Source: Melampsora larici-populina 98AG31
Lineage: Eukaryota > Basidiomycota > Pucciniomycetes > Pucciniales > Melampsoraceae
DNA: 64,000 bases
Direction of reading: 5' to 3'
NCBI RefSeq assembly: GCF_000204055.1
Contig: NW_006768802.1
Coordinates: 499,612 to 563,611, forward strand
The translations under genes were made by a program, and so were the position numbers. Positions 21,231 through 33,379 of this stretch are shown here, in pieces. The notes beneath the pieces were generated by a model, which ran no database searches, was not told the origin of the DNA, and saw only the letters and a program-made list of their open reading frames with translations. How positions within the stretch are numbered: the first letter of the stretch is position 1; each line of letters begins with the position of its first letter.

Positions 21231-22765
21231 GCTGAGATCTGGGCAAAAAAAGGAATTTCTGGTGCAATGCCTTGTTCCCCACCCAGAAATCCCACACTCA
21301 TTTCCATCCCTTCAAACTGTGTATGTCATATCAATATTTAAACTCAGATACCATCAATTCCTTGTATTTAATTGATTTTTTGTTTTTGATTGTTTTCATC
21401 TGTTTTTTTCTGAAACTGATCTTATTCTTACTGTTCTCAATTGTGGTTTAGCTTTTGATTGTTTTGTAATTTTTCCTTAGACTGATCTTGTTACCTTGCA
21501 AACTCTGTTTTGTTTTGCTTTTGCTTGTTTTGTTTGTTTGATTGTTTTGTTTTGTTTTTACTTGACACTGATCTTGCCTGTCCTTTGACAAGCATTGTGC
21601 AATATTTTTTTACAATTAAACTCACCTCTCATTTATTGAGTGTTTTCTTTTCTTTCTTTGCAATCGCACAGTGATATCTTTTATTGAGTACTTTCAATAA
21701 TGGAGTCAATTTTAGTGAGAAAGTTTGCAGAGATAATTCCACAAGCCATACAAAAGAGAGAGAAAACAATCAGATTTCCCGCTGGACAAACTGACTGCAA
21801 CATTCCAAGAGAGAGCAAGGAAAATATCAAGCTTAGTTGATGTTTGGTCTTCAAGTAGTCACAATAGCTTGATGCCTCGGGGGTTAAACAAGCTGTGAGG
21901 ATGTGTTTCATTCCTTTATATTTGAGGAAGCTATGTAGTTGAGTTTTTTTTTTCAAAAAATTCATTATACTCAAAGATACCCATATCATTTCCCACATTT
22001 TCTGGCTCACCAAAGATTCAAGGTTTCAGACGTGGCCGGGGTCCAGAATCCAAGTTATGAAATCTGGACTTCTGGGCATCTACCTGAGCATGTGCCTGGA
22101 CTTGTACTTTGTATCCTGTAATTGTCAAAAAGAATTTGTACAGATCTGGGATATGAGAAATCAATAGATGTGCCCCCATCAATTCCTAGTTGATGCAGCA
22201 AGCCAAAAAAGAGCGCGCAAGTATCATTCAACTAGGTTTCAGATAGGGCACACATACCCATTGATTTTGAAAAAATGACAGGCCCAGGCGCGCCCAAGCC
22301 AGGCATGGACAAAGGCATCAAAAATGTGCCGCACCCGCCACATAAGCTGAGTAAGCCCTTGGTTTTTTTGTTGAAAAGTTTGAAAAGACATTCCTTCAAA
22401 TTGTAGAGTGTAACACCTTCAATTCAAACCATGATATCAAATGCTGGTTTGCCTAAGTGATTGCAGTATGTATGTGGAGTACTGTTATGTTTATCAGTGT
22501 TAGAAAGTGAATTAGGGATATAGGCCCAAGACTTGAGTTTGGCTGGGCTTGGTTTGTGATCAATGCAGTTTGGATCAGGTTGAAGTGTATGTTTCAAAGA
22601 GCAGGCATTTCCAGAAACCATCTTGAATGTCGAAAGGGCTAGCTAATAGTAATACTGATAGGTACAATACAAGTTATTGGCAAGTATTTTTCCAATAATG
22701 ACATCGAAAGTTTTTCAAATGAATCTGAACCAAACGTAAGGGTCTTTCAAAATCACTTCTTCTGT
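21231..22765. other. Repeat-like intergenic sequence, nothing identified
   Basis: T-rich stretch with TTTTGTTTTG runs (21360-21560), a minus-strand ORF at 21681-22013 with no recognised domain, and a short GC-rich patch (22220-22340). It is probably transposon debris contiguous with the hAT relic. No gene could be supported. Confidence 0.35.
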
Positions 22766-23686
22766 TCACATGCCGTCACCGACACGTCGAGGAGTCTCAA
22801 AAGAAAATGAAGCTGCATCAGATTCAAAGCTGAAGGGTTCTTCACTTGTAGTTGATGCATCTGATTTTTTAACATCATTAGATTGATCAGGTTTTTTAAT
22901 TTTAAGACTGAATCGAAATTTCTTTTTTGACTTTTTGGGATCTGATTCTTTCTTTTCTGTTGTTACAAACTCATTTCTATAGCTTTCTCCTACTTCATCT
23001 TTACTTAGATCTATCATTATAGAAATTTTTGATTAACACTTATATCTTGTTTCGTCAATGTGAAGAGAACTGAATTTACCTTGTGGATTTTTTAGTTTTG
23101 GTAACTTTTTAGAATCCAAGCCAAATAGTTGCCAACCTCCAATTCCTTTGAGTGGATCACTTCCATGGCGGACAACTAAATAAATCAGAAACCAGTCAGT
23201 TTATGATGAATGCTGATTATACAGAATATCAAAATGAAAAGTTCATTCCTTTGAAGATAGACAAAGAATCGAGTCAATAGATAATTTACATTTTGGTTTT
23301 GATTGAGGTTTTCCAAATCTTCTATCATTACCATCTGATGAACTTTTCGAATCTTTTTGTAATGAAACTTGATCAATTCTTTTACTTGATGTCTCAGTTG
23401 CTTCACGTCCTTTGAGAAATTGACTTTGATCTGTTTCTCCTAACATATCCTTGATATCGTTTCCATTTCCACATAAGAAATTGATTGATTTTCTAAAACT
23501 TCTACGAATTTTAATACGATTTTTGGATATCAACGTTGATGCATAAGCATTAAATGAAGTCAACTTTTGTTGATTGAGCGCAGAATGATGTCGATATTGT
23601 TTGAAACTTATCAACATTAGAACCGAAGCCAAGATAGTGAATCTCAAGATTAAAAGATAAGATAGATTTACTTGAAAGGATCTCAT
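22766..23686 (-). CDS. Membrane-anchored/secreted small protein, intact paralog
   Basis: Exons 23290-23686, 23080-23175 and 22766-23010 join in phase to about 245 residues. The N-terminus MRSFQVNLSYLLILRFTIL and following ASVLMLISF is a signal peptide or single anchor; exon 1 contains ISKNRIKIRRSFRKSI, then FLCGNGNDIKDMLGETD; exon 2 contains GIGGWQLFGLDSKKL; exon 3 is Lys/Ser/Phe-rich (KKFRFSLKIKKPDQSNDVKK, FESDAASFSFETPRR). The exon borders match those of the copy at 16897-17689, so the two arose by segmental duplication. I do not recognise the family. It lacks a cysteine-rich pattern. Whether it is secreted or stays anchored cannot be settled by eye. Confidence 0.75.
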
Positions 23687-23932
23687 TTTGATTAGAGTAA
23701 AATTGTATATTTATCAAACCGATCTACTTGAAAGAATCAAAGGAAACAGAACAGATGACCTTTTCAATGGAAGATGTACGACATGTTCGAATATTGAATA
23801 TAAACTGAAAGCTCAACCACATCTCCACAATTCCCTCAAACTTGATTCTGTCACTGATCATCATCACCTCAAAAAAGGGGGGAAAGATCTCAAGAAGTGA
23901 ATCTCCAGATCCCAAACTTGACATTTCGTTAA

Positions 23933-23980
23933 ACTTAACTCGTGGTCGCGTCGGAAGAGGGGCTTAGTTAATCTTAACAT
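23933..23980. repeat. 48-bp palindromic insert in the paralog's upstream region
   Basis: AACTTAACTCG... ...GGCTTAGTTAATCTTAAC. Aligning the 5' flanks of the two paralogs shows this block only here, inserted after a shared CGTTA. It shares the TTAACTAAGCC-CTCT...CGCG core with the element at 24461-24540. Confidence 0.55.
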
Positions 23981-24460
23981 TTCCTCATTCCATCACCCTG
24001 AAACATATTGAGGAAACAAATCAGATATCGTCCGGAGAACAAGCCGTCACAAAGTAACTGATCGAAGCTTCTCGACTGCTCATTCAATCTTCTGTTACAT
24101 TTTGAGTTGAAAATAGGAGATAAATTCTGTGGAATTTGAAACAAAGAGAATTCAAGTTTATCAAAGCCCCTCAACGAGTGCGTTTGCCGAAGTTTTGTAG
24201 CAAGAGATTTGGAGAACGATGTAAAATCAATCATGCGAAACAAAGCTGAGCCGCAGCGTGATGTAAATTTACAATATATCTTCACTATTCCACTGGAGCA
24301 ACCGGGTTTTTTGAAACTGGGTCAGGCTTGAGAGCCACTACTGATCAACAAATGACTTATTTTCAATCTCCACTGTAAAACTAAAAGTGCCATACGATAA
24401 ATCTTGGGGTCACTTTGATTTAATCGCTCTCGAAACTTACCGCCAGTTTGTACCACCCAT

Positions 24461-24540
24461 TCAGCTTAACTAAGCCTCTCTGCGAACGCGGCCGAGAGCG
24501 GACGTGGCCGCGTGCGAAGAGGTACTTAGCTGTTAAGCTT
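24461..24540. mobile_element. 80-bp hairpin element with 10-bp direct repeats
   Basis: Flanked by perfect TACCACCCAT copies at 24451-24460 and 24541-24550. The arms CAGCTTAACTAAGCCTCT and AGAGGTACTTAGCTGTTAAG are inverted, with small indels, and the middle is GC-rich (GCGAACGCGGCC / GGCCGCGTGCG). It looks like a miniature foldback element; a TSD of about 10 bp would suit Mutator-like elements, but with one copy this is tentative. Confidence 0.65.
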
Positions 24541-25442
24541 TACCACCCATGGTGTGGTATGAATTAACTGATCCACATCCTGCATATATCCAAGAATGAC
24601 TAAATCAGTGGTGGACGTGGTATATTATCCAAAGCATATCAGAAACCCACAGGTAAGAGCGCGTGCACTGCCTGGCAGATTTTTTTTGTAAGATATCGAA
24701 GAGACTCCTGCAAACACTTGAACTCCTTTCCCCGACGGAGGTAGAACCACATGGACACGCCCCTATAACTCTGGCAGTGGCTCTTCATCTGAAATGATAT
24801 CTCTGATCCTTCAGTCTTCTCCCTTAAGATGACCTCAGATTCAGGGACGAAAATAAAAGATCCAGGAAATCACATGAGCCCGGAAATCCTGGACGGGTTT
24901 CAAAGAGCTTGAAAACCATAACCTAGAAGAATCATATGATAATCAACTGAAAGATTTTCTTCTTTACATCAAAAAGAATCTCTTCATTTCGATTCTAATA
25001 AAAAATCATCAAAACTAAACGTCGGAAATCTAAAAAAACCTGAAACCCTTTTCATTTTTTTTTTCAAAACATATCATACATAAAATCTATTTTTCTGTTC
25101 ATCATACAATCCAATTGTTTATTTAATATTTTGTATCTTGAAAATCATTTTACATTTCAAGAAAGTAAAATTTGATCATCACAAAAATATCAAGTTTATT
25201 TATGATGTATTTCAAGAAATATACAACTTGTTTTTAAAAAGAATCCCCGAGAATTCGATTCAATTCAAATCAAATCTTTCTATTTGATCAAACCCAATTT
25301 TTTTCTCATCATTCTCATAACCAAGTATATAATAAAAATTTCAAAACCCCCACAAATCTAAACTCAACCCAAACAAAAGTATCAAATTCCAATCAATCAA
25401 TCAATCATCAACAAATCAATCATTCCATCATCACTAAAACAC

Positions 25443-27956
25443 CTAAACAAAATATTTATTCGGATTCAAAATCCCAACCGGATCCAACAAGTTTTTCAAA
25501 GATTTCATTAAATCCAAATGAACCGAATCTTTAGAATACTTAATGTAAGGTGATTTCATTAAACCTAATCCATGTTCGGCTGAGATCGATCCATTTTCAT
25601 TCGAGATCCATTCATAAATCCATGGTTCAATTAATCTTTCAACTTGAGGATTCCATTCTTTGGTCACTATATTTAAATGTAAATTACCTATCCAAAAAAA
25701 AACCCAAACCCCAAAAGAAATTCAGTTATTTGTTTTTTGAAGTAAAAAGATTTCCAAACCTACCATCTCCAAGATGACCATACCCAACCACAGCCTTAAC
25801 GATCGCTTCATCTCCCATTCCATTTCCCATCAATCCATTCTCATCAAACCTTTTACGAGTTTTCAAAACTAATTCATACATCTTACCAATAGGTAAACTC
25901 ACATCATACTTATAAGTCTTACCAAACTTACCAATCGATTCTGGAATCTGTTCTCTTAATGACCAAATCGATTGAAATTGAGTTTGATCTTGTGCTAAGA
26001 CTCCATTCTTAATGATCTCATCTTCAATTAAACTTTCAAGTAGTTCATTTAATTTCTAAAACCCCCCACCAAGATATCAAAATCAATACTTGAATCAGTT
26101 CAAGGTTTTTTCAAATCCAAGAAAAATAGGTTTCAAAGACTTCAAAAAGCTTTCAAGTTCACTAACCTGATCATCATGATCTTCATTACTCCCACTCGTT
26201 TCAATCAAAACATAAAACCCATTCTTTTTCCCATCCACTTCACCTCCTTCAAACGGATCCTTTTGCTTAGTATGATCCATGACCAACTCAAAACAATCTT
26301 GATCAAAGAACTCAAAAGCCGAAAGAATTTCACCCAACGATTCTCTCGTCTTATTATAAACTTTTTGAATAGTTTGGTAATCTGATACAGATAATAAAGC
26401 TACTTTCATACTACTTGATCTTTTAGGTGTTAAGATACATACGCCTGTAATGATCCCTAAAGTTCCTTCTGATCCGATAAACAATTGTTTTAAATCATAA
26501 CCTAAATAGGATCGTGTATCAGTACCTCTAGAAACGATCGAAGTTGTCTGCTTTCTACCTCACTCACTTACCTGTATTATCTTTCCTTAACCCAGTCTTC
26601 ATCCCACTACTCAGTACAGTACCATTCTCATCTGGCAAAACGACTTCTAGTCCCAACACAGACCCATGTAGAGATCCGTATCGAAGTAACCTTAATCCAC
26701 CAGCATTAGTCGCCACATTTCCACCGATTTGACATCTGATTTTATCAAACCGCAAAAAAAATTGAATGAAATCTTTCAAGAATGTGTTGAATTCTAAAGA
26801 TTTGAGAATATACATACGATCCTTTGGCTCCTAAATCTAGTGGCACAATATACCCTTTTTCTTTTACAAACTCATCAAGTGATTGAAGAATACAACCTGC
26901 ATCTGCCGTCAAGATACCTAAAAGACTTATTCACCCGATTCGAAAAAAGCAAAAAAAGAAAAAAAGAGATATTTTTGGGATAAGAGTGAGTTAAGAAAGA
27001 TTTGATAGTCATAAGTGGGAAGGGGGAAAATAACGAAATGACGAACCACTTGTTGAATCAAATGATCTGATATTTGATAAACCATTTAAAGATAAGATCA
27101 CTTCATCAAAAACAGGTACCGATCCACCTACTAAACCTGTATTACCACCTTGAGGACAAATAGCCAAACGTTCCTACCGAAGACCCAAGACCAAAAGCCA
27201 AATACCAAAAACCAAACAGCGAGATGGGGTTAGAACTCTTGAAACAAGAAAATCAAAAAGATCATTGCATTTGAAAGTAAAAAAAACCGATTTATCTTAC
27301 CTTTACACAATATCCTACTATTTTACTAACTTCTTCAGTTGATTTAGGTTTTAATACTACTTTAGATTGTCCTTTATACTTTCCCATCCAATCATGATTA
27401 AACACATCCAGATCAGATTGATGAATTCGATCCGGATCATCTAAACCGAAAAAAAAAAGAAAAGAAAGATTAATCAAAATTAAGAATCTAAGAAACCAAA
27501 GAAAAAATCAAAATTCGGATTGGATTTGAGATCAACTTACTTTCTAATGAACTTAAAACACTTCCAGGTCTATTCAAGATTTTTCTAAACTGATTAATAT
27601 CATCTAAAGTGATTGATTTATAAGGACCTCTTTTGGGTTCATAAGATTTGGCCAAAGGTTTAGATCCACAAGTGAAATAACGAGTATTGACAATCGATTT
27701 GAAATGTAAATTGAGATGATTAGATTGTGGTAAGAGACCTGAAAGTTATGATGATCCGATCAGATTTCTTGGTTTTGTTTTCTAAAGCGTGGTTTAAAGA
27801 CTTACACGGTCTTGGATTTGTTGATGAGCTTATTAGTTTGATTGGGTGATGAGTAGATTGATTTGATTTGAAGATGGTTGTTCTGATTGAATGTGATGAA
27901 TTTGAAAGTTGATAAAGCTTTGATCGTAAGTTGTTGTTGATTTGAATGTTCTTCAT
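25443..27956 (-). CDS. D2HGDH: D-2-hydroxyglutarate dehydrogenase (FAD-linked, mitochondrial)
   Basis: Nine phase-consistent exons (27956-27806, 27738-27541, 27440-27301, 27173-27047, 26917-26818, 26735-26572, 26501-26167, 26055-25764, 25687-25443) give about 583 residues. The enzyme oxidises D-2-hydroxyglutarate to 2-oxoglutarate and passes electrons to the respiratory chain. FAD-binding motifs are [27 protein letters not shown] and [10 protein letters not shown], then [33 protein letters not shown] and TLGII. The C-terminal domain has [14 protein letters not shown] sequence, [13 protein letters not shown] with metal-ligand histidines, and SAEHGLG. It matches animal D2HGDH and yeast Dld2/Dld3 rather than D-lactate-specific enzymes. 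The Ser/Asn/Thr-rich first 60 residues fit a mitochondrial presequence. No breaks are seen. Confidence 0.95.
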
Positions 27957-28591
27957 TTTTCAAGTGTTGAAATGAGTTGGATGATGGATGAAATCGAATT
28001 CCAATCGAAATCTACCCTGAGATGAAGCCCAGACTCGAGTGGTGTACAAATCGCAAACTTCTAATCGAGGCAGAATGTAGTTTACCACCAGCCCCACCAG
28101 CCCCCGCACTACATCTCATAAGACGCTCACTCTCAGAATCAAACTTTATCAAATCAAAGTCTACAATCAAAGTGTAAGAGTTTCAGTACCAGATGAAATG
28201 ACCAATCCCTTTCATCCATCCTGTGATCAACGACCCAACCCAACTCCTCTAATCTCAAACAAAAAAAAACATAAGTTGACATCCTTTCTTATCAAAATCT
28301 TGATCATAGAATAAGTGAAATCTCCCAATATACTTTCCCATTCAAAATAAATCATTTCATGAATACAAGTATACAAACACAACAATCTCAAATCATACCA
28401 CAATCATACAGTCAAAAACAAAACTCATCATCATAATCTTTTCCAACCGATTCATGAACTAAACAAACAAACTTCTCATGAGTGAGACTGCGTGATCAAG
28501 ATCCATTTATTATACAAAGAAAATCAAAAAAAGAAAAAGTGCTTGAAGAATTAAAAACCTTTGTCTCGTTTAAAGATTCATCAGGTGATTT
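27957..28591. other. Intergenic between D2HGDH promoter and P450 3' end
   Basis: The 5' flank of the dehydrogenase gene (27957-28150) and the AT-rich 3' UTR of the P450 gene. A Pro-like CCACCAGCCCCACCAGCCCC stretch at 28085-28105 is the only GC-rich patch. No ORF worth reporting. Confidence 0.4.
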
Positions 28592-30742
28592 TCATGGATG
28601 AAACTTAACCCATAATCCTCCTCTAACACTTAAAGTCACCAAAGGCATTTCTTGAAAATCCGCTCGATTACTTGATTTACCTACCAATTCAACTCTAGAG
28701 AACTTATTAATCAATCTAATCAAGGTAATCGAAACTTCTGTATAAGCTAAAAATGGAAACCAAAATTCATCATACAAAAAAAGACGAGTCAACTTCTTTG
28801 ATGACCACTTTTTCAGAAAAAGATTGTTTTTGTCTTCTGGATGAAACATTTGGGAGACACTTACCAAATTGTTGACCAAGACAAATTCTTGGTCCTGCAC
28901 TAAAAGGTTGAAAACTAAAAGGATCTTTACTTTGTAAAACTTGTCTACCATCTAACCAACGCTCCGGTACGAATTCTTCTGCATCCTATACAACCAACAT
29001 TTTTCAAAACCCATAAGACTCAATATAAGTTTATTGAAAAGTTTGAACTTGATGAATGCTTTATATTCTTTTTCTTGAGCTTACTTTTCCCCATACTTCT
29101 GGATCTCGTTGGAATTCTCGGATAAGATATCGACAATCGGTACTACAGATTCAAAGATTGAATAGAAGATTTCAATTCTAGTCAAGGTATTCAAAGATGA
29201 TGATTGAGACTAACCCAGCTGGAACGAAAATACCAGATGGTAAGACATCATCTTCAAATGCATGACGTGTATTAGCCCAAACCGGAGGGTGAAGTCTTCA
29301 AAAAAAAGAGCATCAAAACTAATCAAGAATGCCTATGCAAGAGTAAAAGTGATTCAAGAGACAAACCTACCTAAGAGTTTCATTAATGACAGCTCTAAGT
29401 AATTTCAATTCACGAAGTTGATCGATAGAAATCAAATGAGATTGAGAAAGTTGACTAGATTCGATTCGAAGTTGATTCCAAAGAGAAGGATGAGCCGATA
29501 ATTCATAAAGACAACTCGTCAATAAAGAAGAAGTCGTATCTCTTGCTGCAAGTAATAAGTTTAAAAGCTCATGACGTAAAAGGTCATGAGAACAATCGGA
29601 TTGTCGTAAATGATCTAATAAGTTTTCGGGTTCTTGGATGTCTTTGCCATTGGGATTTGCTTTGGCTGAATTCTCGATGAGGATATCAACGGCCTTTAAG
29701 ACTCTTTGGATAGATTGATTAGGTGGGGTGAATCTTTGAATCAATCTTCTTATGAATGCTAGTTTGATCCCAAGTTTTCAAAAAAGGATGAGACATCACA
29801 TCAGTGAATTGTTGCAAAGTTTAGATGATTCGTTGAGATAGGTTATCAAGTCACTCACAAGGCATAAAGACATGTTTTAAACAATGGGTTTGAGCATCAG
29901 CAAAATCTTTGGAAAAAGCTGCGGCATCGATTGTACCTTCATGAATAGGTCTATCGAGTAAGAGATCATTGAGCATGTCTAAACAATGACCAAAGAGATG
30001 TTGAGAACCAATAGTGAGAGTTAGACGAGAAAAGACTAAAAAACCAACAAAACAAACCAAGAGAATGATTAGTGATCAGTGGTCAAGAGGACTGAAGAGT
30101 GAAGAGATGGTACTTACGATCTTGAACATCAACAGGATGATCAGACATATTCTGAAGTTCGATCCACGTAATCAATCTAGCAACATGTTCTTCACAAGCA
30201 TTAACATCCGAAACCCTTTGTTTCGAAAAATGAGGTTTACTTAATGATCTATGCCAAGACCAAAGAGATCTTTGATCAGAGGAAAAGACACCTTCACCTA
30301 ACAAAGGATTAAAAGCTTCCATAAAATGATTCGATTTACCCCAATTTTGAAAATTGTTAGATAAAATATATTTAACATCTAAATGAGAATAAGTTTGAAT
30401 GAATTCAAGTGATGAAAATAGTTTAAATCTAATCACTTTGATGGGTTGGGTTTTGGTAAAGGAGTGATGATGGTCTAATGAATCTGATGGATTACCATTT
30501 TTGATTGAATGAAGTCTATGTTTTAAGAAAGATAAACCGAATGGTAAAGAAGATGTAACTAAAGGTGCTAGTTTACTATTCAATGATTTGGCTTTCTTTT
30601 GATTTTGATATTCTTTATATTTGGATTTAATTTCAATGATTAAATAAATTGATAGAATTAAGATTATGGATTGGTTAAGAAGACTATTCATCATCTTTAA
30701 CGATAAGAATTGGTTAATAGACATCATCATCATCATCATCAT
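28592..30742 (-). CDS. Cytochrome P450, CYP52/CYP63-like, copy 1
   Basis: Seven exons (30742-30118, 30035-29859, 29758-29371, 29295-29215, 29142-29085, 28985-28865, 28746-28592) give about 534 residues, a normal P450 length. An N-terminal membrane anchor ([14 protein letters not shown]) is followed by the helix C motif [12 protein letters not shown], the helix I region [11 protein letters not shown] (oxygen-binding A-x-x-T-T), ExxR as ETLR, the PERW motif (FVPERWLDG) and the heme Cys loop [14 protein letters not shown]. The loop and overall pattern resemble the CYP52 clan (fatty acid/alkane hydroxylases; CYP63 in basidiomycetes); the substrate is not known. It begins with seven in-frame ATGs (a trinucleotide run at 30722-30742), so the real start could be any of them. 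It is paralogous to 43465-45570. Confidence 0.93.
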
Positions 30743-31044
30743 CGATTCATATTAAGATCATCAATTCGAATGGTCACTTTATTTATCAAGAATTCATGGT
30801 TGGATGAGGTTTCTGATTACATAATCAAACTTATCATTCGATATCTTTAAGTTCACATCCGTCAATCATGATTTCACAATTTGATGCACATACATAGACC
30901 TCAAAGATCATTCTTCACAGCATACGATGACGTCATTCCAGGTGATTGCTCCGATCTTCATTGTGTATATGCTGTGATATGTACATACAAACATACTTAT
31001 CTACATATAAGATCACAATTCTTTTCAAAAGAAAAAAGAGCAAA

Positions 31045-31686
31045 ATGCCAAGAAAGGTGTTCTTGGACAGAGTTACTAACACGAACGTGACAATTCGGTG
31101 GTGCCCGGGTCACTGTGGGGTAAAGGGGAATGACACCGTTGACAAGATAGCTAACAGGTTGGCAAAAAAGGACTTGCCAAGTACTTTTACGTCTACTCCA
31201 TCTCTCGCAGGTTTTATCACTGCCATCAAGGCCTGGTCCAAACTAGACGATAACAATTTCAGCCCCCAAGACATCAAACGCTTGGGACACAGACCATTGC
31301 CAAAGAAGCATCTCAAAGCTTTGAGCCAACTTCACAAACACAAATGCGCCACCATCACACAGCTGAGATCAAATCATATCTATCTCAATTCCTATCTATT
31401 TAAACATCAGCAACGTTTCGACCCCTTGTGCGAATGCCAAGAGGGTATTGAAACAATTGATCATTATCTCTTCATATGCCACAGATACGTAAAACAACGC
31501 GCAAAGCTCACAAACGCTATTCACGAACTCCAACTAAATGAAACATCGGACATCCTCAATGACCCAAGGGTTTTTGAACACGTCGCCAAATTCTGTAACT
31601 CAACCTGGAGGCTCAAAGATCGCTGGATATGGGCAAACATTACTGACGAGGCCATTCCTCAAAACATTCCAAATCCTTCCATCTAA
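31045..31686 (+). pseudogene. LINE (non-LTR) retrotransposon 3' fragment: RNase H and C-terminus
   Basis: An open frame of about 213 residues from ATG 31045. VTIRWCPGHCGVKGNDTVDK followed by IA is the end of an RNase H domain (the W-x-PGH-x-G-x-x-G-N...AD/DK..A signature), and DPLCECQEGIETIDHYLFIC is the C-x-C...H-x-x-x-x-C zinc-knuckle-like tail common in fungal LINEs such as the Tad/I groups. Endonuclease and RT domains are missing, so this is a 5'-truncated copy as expected of LINE insertion. The sequence is otherwise undamaged, suggesting it is fairly young. The 300 bp before it contain the 5' flank of the P450 gene. Confidence 0.82.
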
Positions 31687-32296
31687 AACTCATAACACCA
31701 TCCTTTAGCGCCACCACATGTACCCAAATCCACTACTTCTCAGGGGTTGAGACTGGTGAGAGTACGAAAAGACTCAGATTACAAGCTATCAACTCTCAGG
31801 TGATAGCACATACCAAGGAAGGGTCTACCCTCTTGGAGAACTCTTTGTAACCACTACTAATAAACATATACAAAAGTATCATCTACTACTGGTGGTGTGG
31901 GGGTATGCCCCGAAGGGGCAGGCTACCGGTGACAGACGTCTATCACCGGGATATGCCCGACCCTCCGGGGTGATAACAAAGAGCCCCAAAGGAGGGCTTC
32001 TCTTTCCCCTAACTCATGGGGGTTATAGCCGTGAGCCTAGAGAAGCCCCACTCCTGTAGCCACCGTGAGCAAACTATGTATGCTTGGAAATTAAAGTTTC
32101 ATTTGGTGATCTACTCAATACACCTACATGTGCTCAGACTCAACTATAGTTCAAAGGCTGATCTTCTGCCTCTTACCGGTCAGCTTGTTGCCTTGTTGAT
32201 ACTCAACCGGGATCACCGTAGCCTTAACGTCACGCTCAGCATTCTCTCAGAGAATTAGCAAGACCTCAACTATCTATACTTTCAGCAACCGATATT
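31687..32296. other. LINE 3' UTR candidate and DIRS 3' flank
   Basis: Contains GC-rich hairpins (ATGCCCCGAAGGGGCA near 31904; CACCGG/CCGGTG near 31925-31950) in 31890-32010, then the 3' side of the DIRS-type element on the minus strand. I could not define the boundary between the two elements or the DIRS terminal repeats. Confidence 0.4.
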
Positions 32297-33379
32297 TCAT
32301 TTCCACTGCAGGTCTTGTAGTAATCTTTTGGTTTTCACTAATTCTTTATCTGAGAACTTCCGTAGGTAAATGATATATGCATCAGAAGCCCAACGACCGC
32401 ACCTTTTCACCTCTTCTCGGTCTGCTCCCAAGTTCCAGCGCAGCGATGCTCCGCCTATGCAGAATGAGTGCCCATGGAGCATTTGCTTCGACTTTGAACG
32501 CCTCGAGTTCCAGATAGACCGTAAGTGTTTGATAGTCTCCTGTTTACCTAGCCTTCTCCGCTTGCCTCCAGCTAACACCGAGAAGATCTCTTCGCTTGGT
32601 TTCCTCGGACGGAAAGCCAGCCACTCCTCTAGAATCGAGACCGGGTCTAGGAGCGAATCCTGACGATGAAGAACTATGTGTTGGACTTCCCCGGGGCCTG
32701 CCGTCTTTGCGTTGTAGATGCGTATCGTAACCCTCGACCAATCTTCATTCCACTCGACATCATCCCAGCATGGGAGTTTCTTCTTTACGTCATCCAAAAT
32801 CAGTTCTCCCAACCTCGCTGTCCCCCAGAATGCCACTAGTGCCACCACTAGTCTAGCTAAACCAAGTTCTCCCTGGTCCGGCAGGCTCTCGAACAGCACT
32901 ACCAGGTCCGAGATTAACACTGGAGGTCTTTTCTTCTCTATCAATTGAAACTTTGCTTCTGTCATCCTCGATGCTTTCAGTAAAGCCTTTACTCCTTCAT
33001 TTACACAATGTGGATAATCTTCATTGTGAAAGAGATGCCATGCCTTTATGCCGGCTATATAGGCTTTCATCGTTGAGTATTTCACCGACTCGTCATCTTT
33101 TGCTTTCCTTTCACTCTTTTTCGATCCCCAGACTACGAATTCCCTTATGAGTTTAGACGATATCGGTAAAAGCTGACTTTTCGTGATCCCTTTTAGTAGA
33201 GCGAATCTGTGGAGCTTCACCACGCCCGAGTTATAGCTCTTCAAAGTCCCGTCGCCCCACGCCCCTCTCAAGTAGTGCTGTTGTACCTCATCCGAATCCG
33301 ACATATCCACACCTAGGGCGTTCTTCTTGAAGGTTCCGAAAGGTCTCGTTGCCTTTTTCAACAATTGCACGTCTGACAT
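32297..33379 (-). CDS. DIRS tyrosine recombinase, with Arg-to-Cys change in the catalytic box
   Basis: 360 residues from ATG (MSDVQLLKKATRPFG). An N-terminal SAM-like core-binding region (GTLKSYNSGVVKLHRFALLK) precedes the catalytic domain: ATARLGEL-type sequence (here TARLGELILDD, Arg I), then HGHSFCIGGASLRWNLG (box II), RCGRWASDAYIIYLRKF (Trp and catalytic Tyr). In the family, box II reads H-S-F-R; here codon 32459-32461 is TGC (Cys) where CGC (Arg) is expected, a single C-to-T transition that should inactivate strand exchange. It would otherwise insert the circular DNA copy into the genome. It overlaps no other gene; RT ends about 100 bp upstream. Confidence 0.88.
   Translation of the reverse strand: MSDVQLLKKATRPFGTFKKNALGVDMSDSDEVQQHYLRGAWGDGTLKSYNSGVVKLHRFALLKGITKSQLLPISSKLIREFVVWGSKKSERKAKDDESVKYSTMKAYIAGIKAWHLFHNEDYPHCVNEGVKALLKASRMTEAKFQLIEKKRPPVLISDLVVLFESLPDQGELGLARLVVALVAFWGTARLGELILDDVKKKLPCWDDVEWNEDWSRVTIRIYNAKTAGPGEVQHIVLHRQDSLLDPVSILEEWLAFRPRKPSEEIFSVLAGGKRRRLGKQETIKHLRSIWNSRRSKSKQMLHGHSFCIGGASLRWNLGADREEVKRCGRWASDAYIIYLRKFSDKELVKTKRLLQDLQWK

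Larger units (their letters stand above)
23687..25442. other. Intergenic: paralog 5' flank, two tiny hairpin elements, no gene
   Basis: 23687-24060 is the upstream region shared with the truncated paralog. Two small palindromic inserts are listed separately. The rest (24560-25442) is AT-rich; the 3' UTR of the D-2-hydroxyglutarate dehydrogenase gene probably lies in its right part (about 25060-25442). No further gene was found. Confidence 0.45.
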
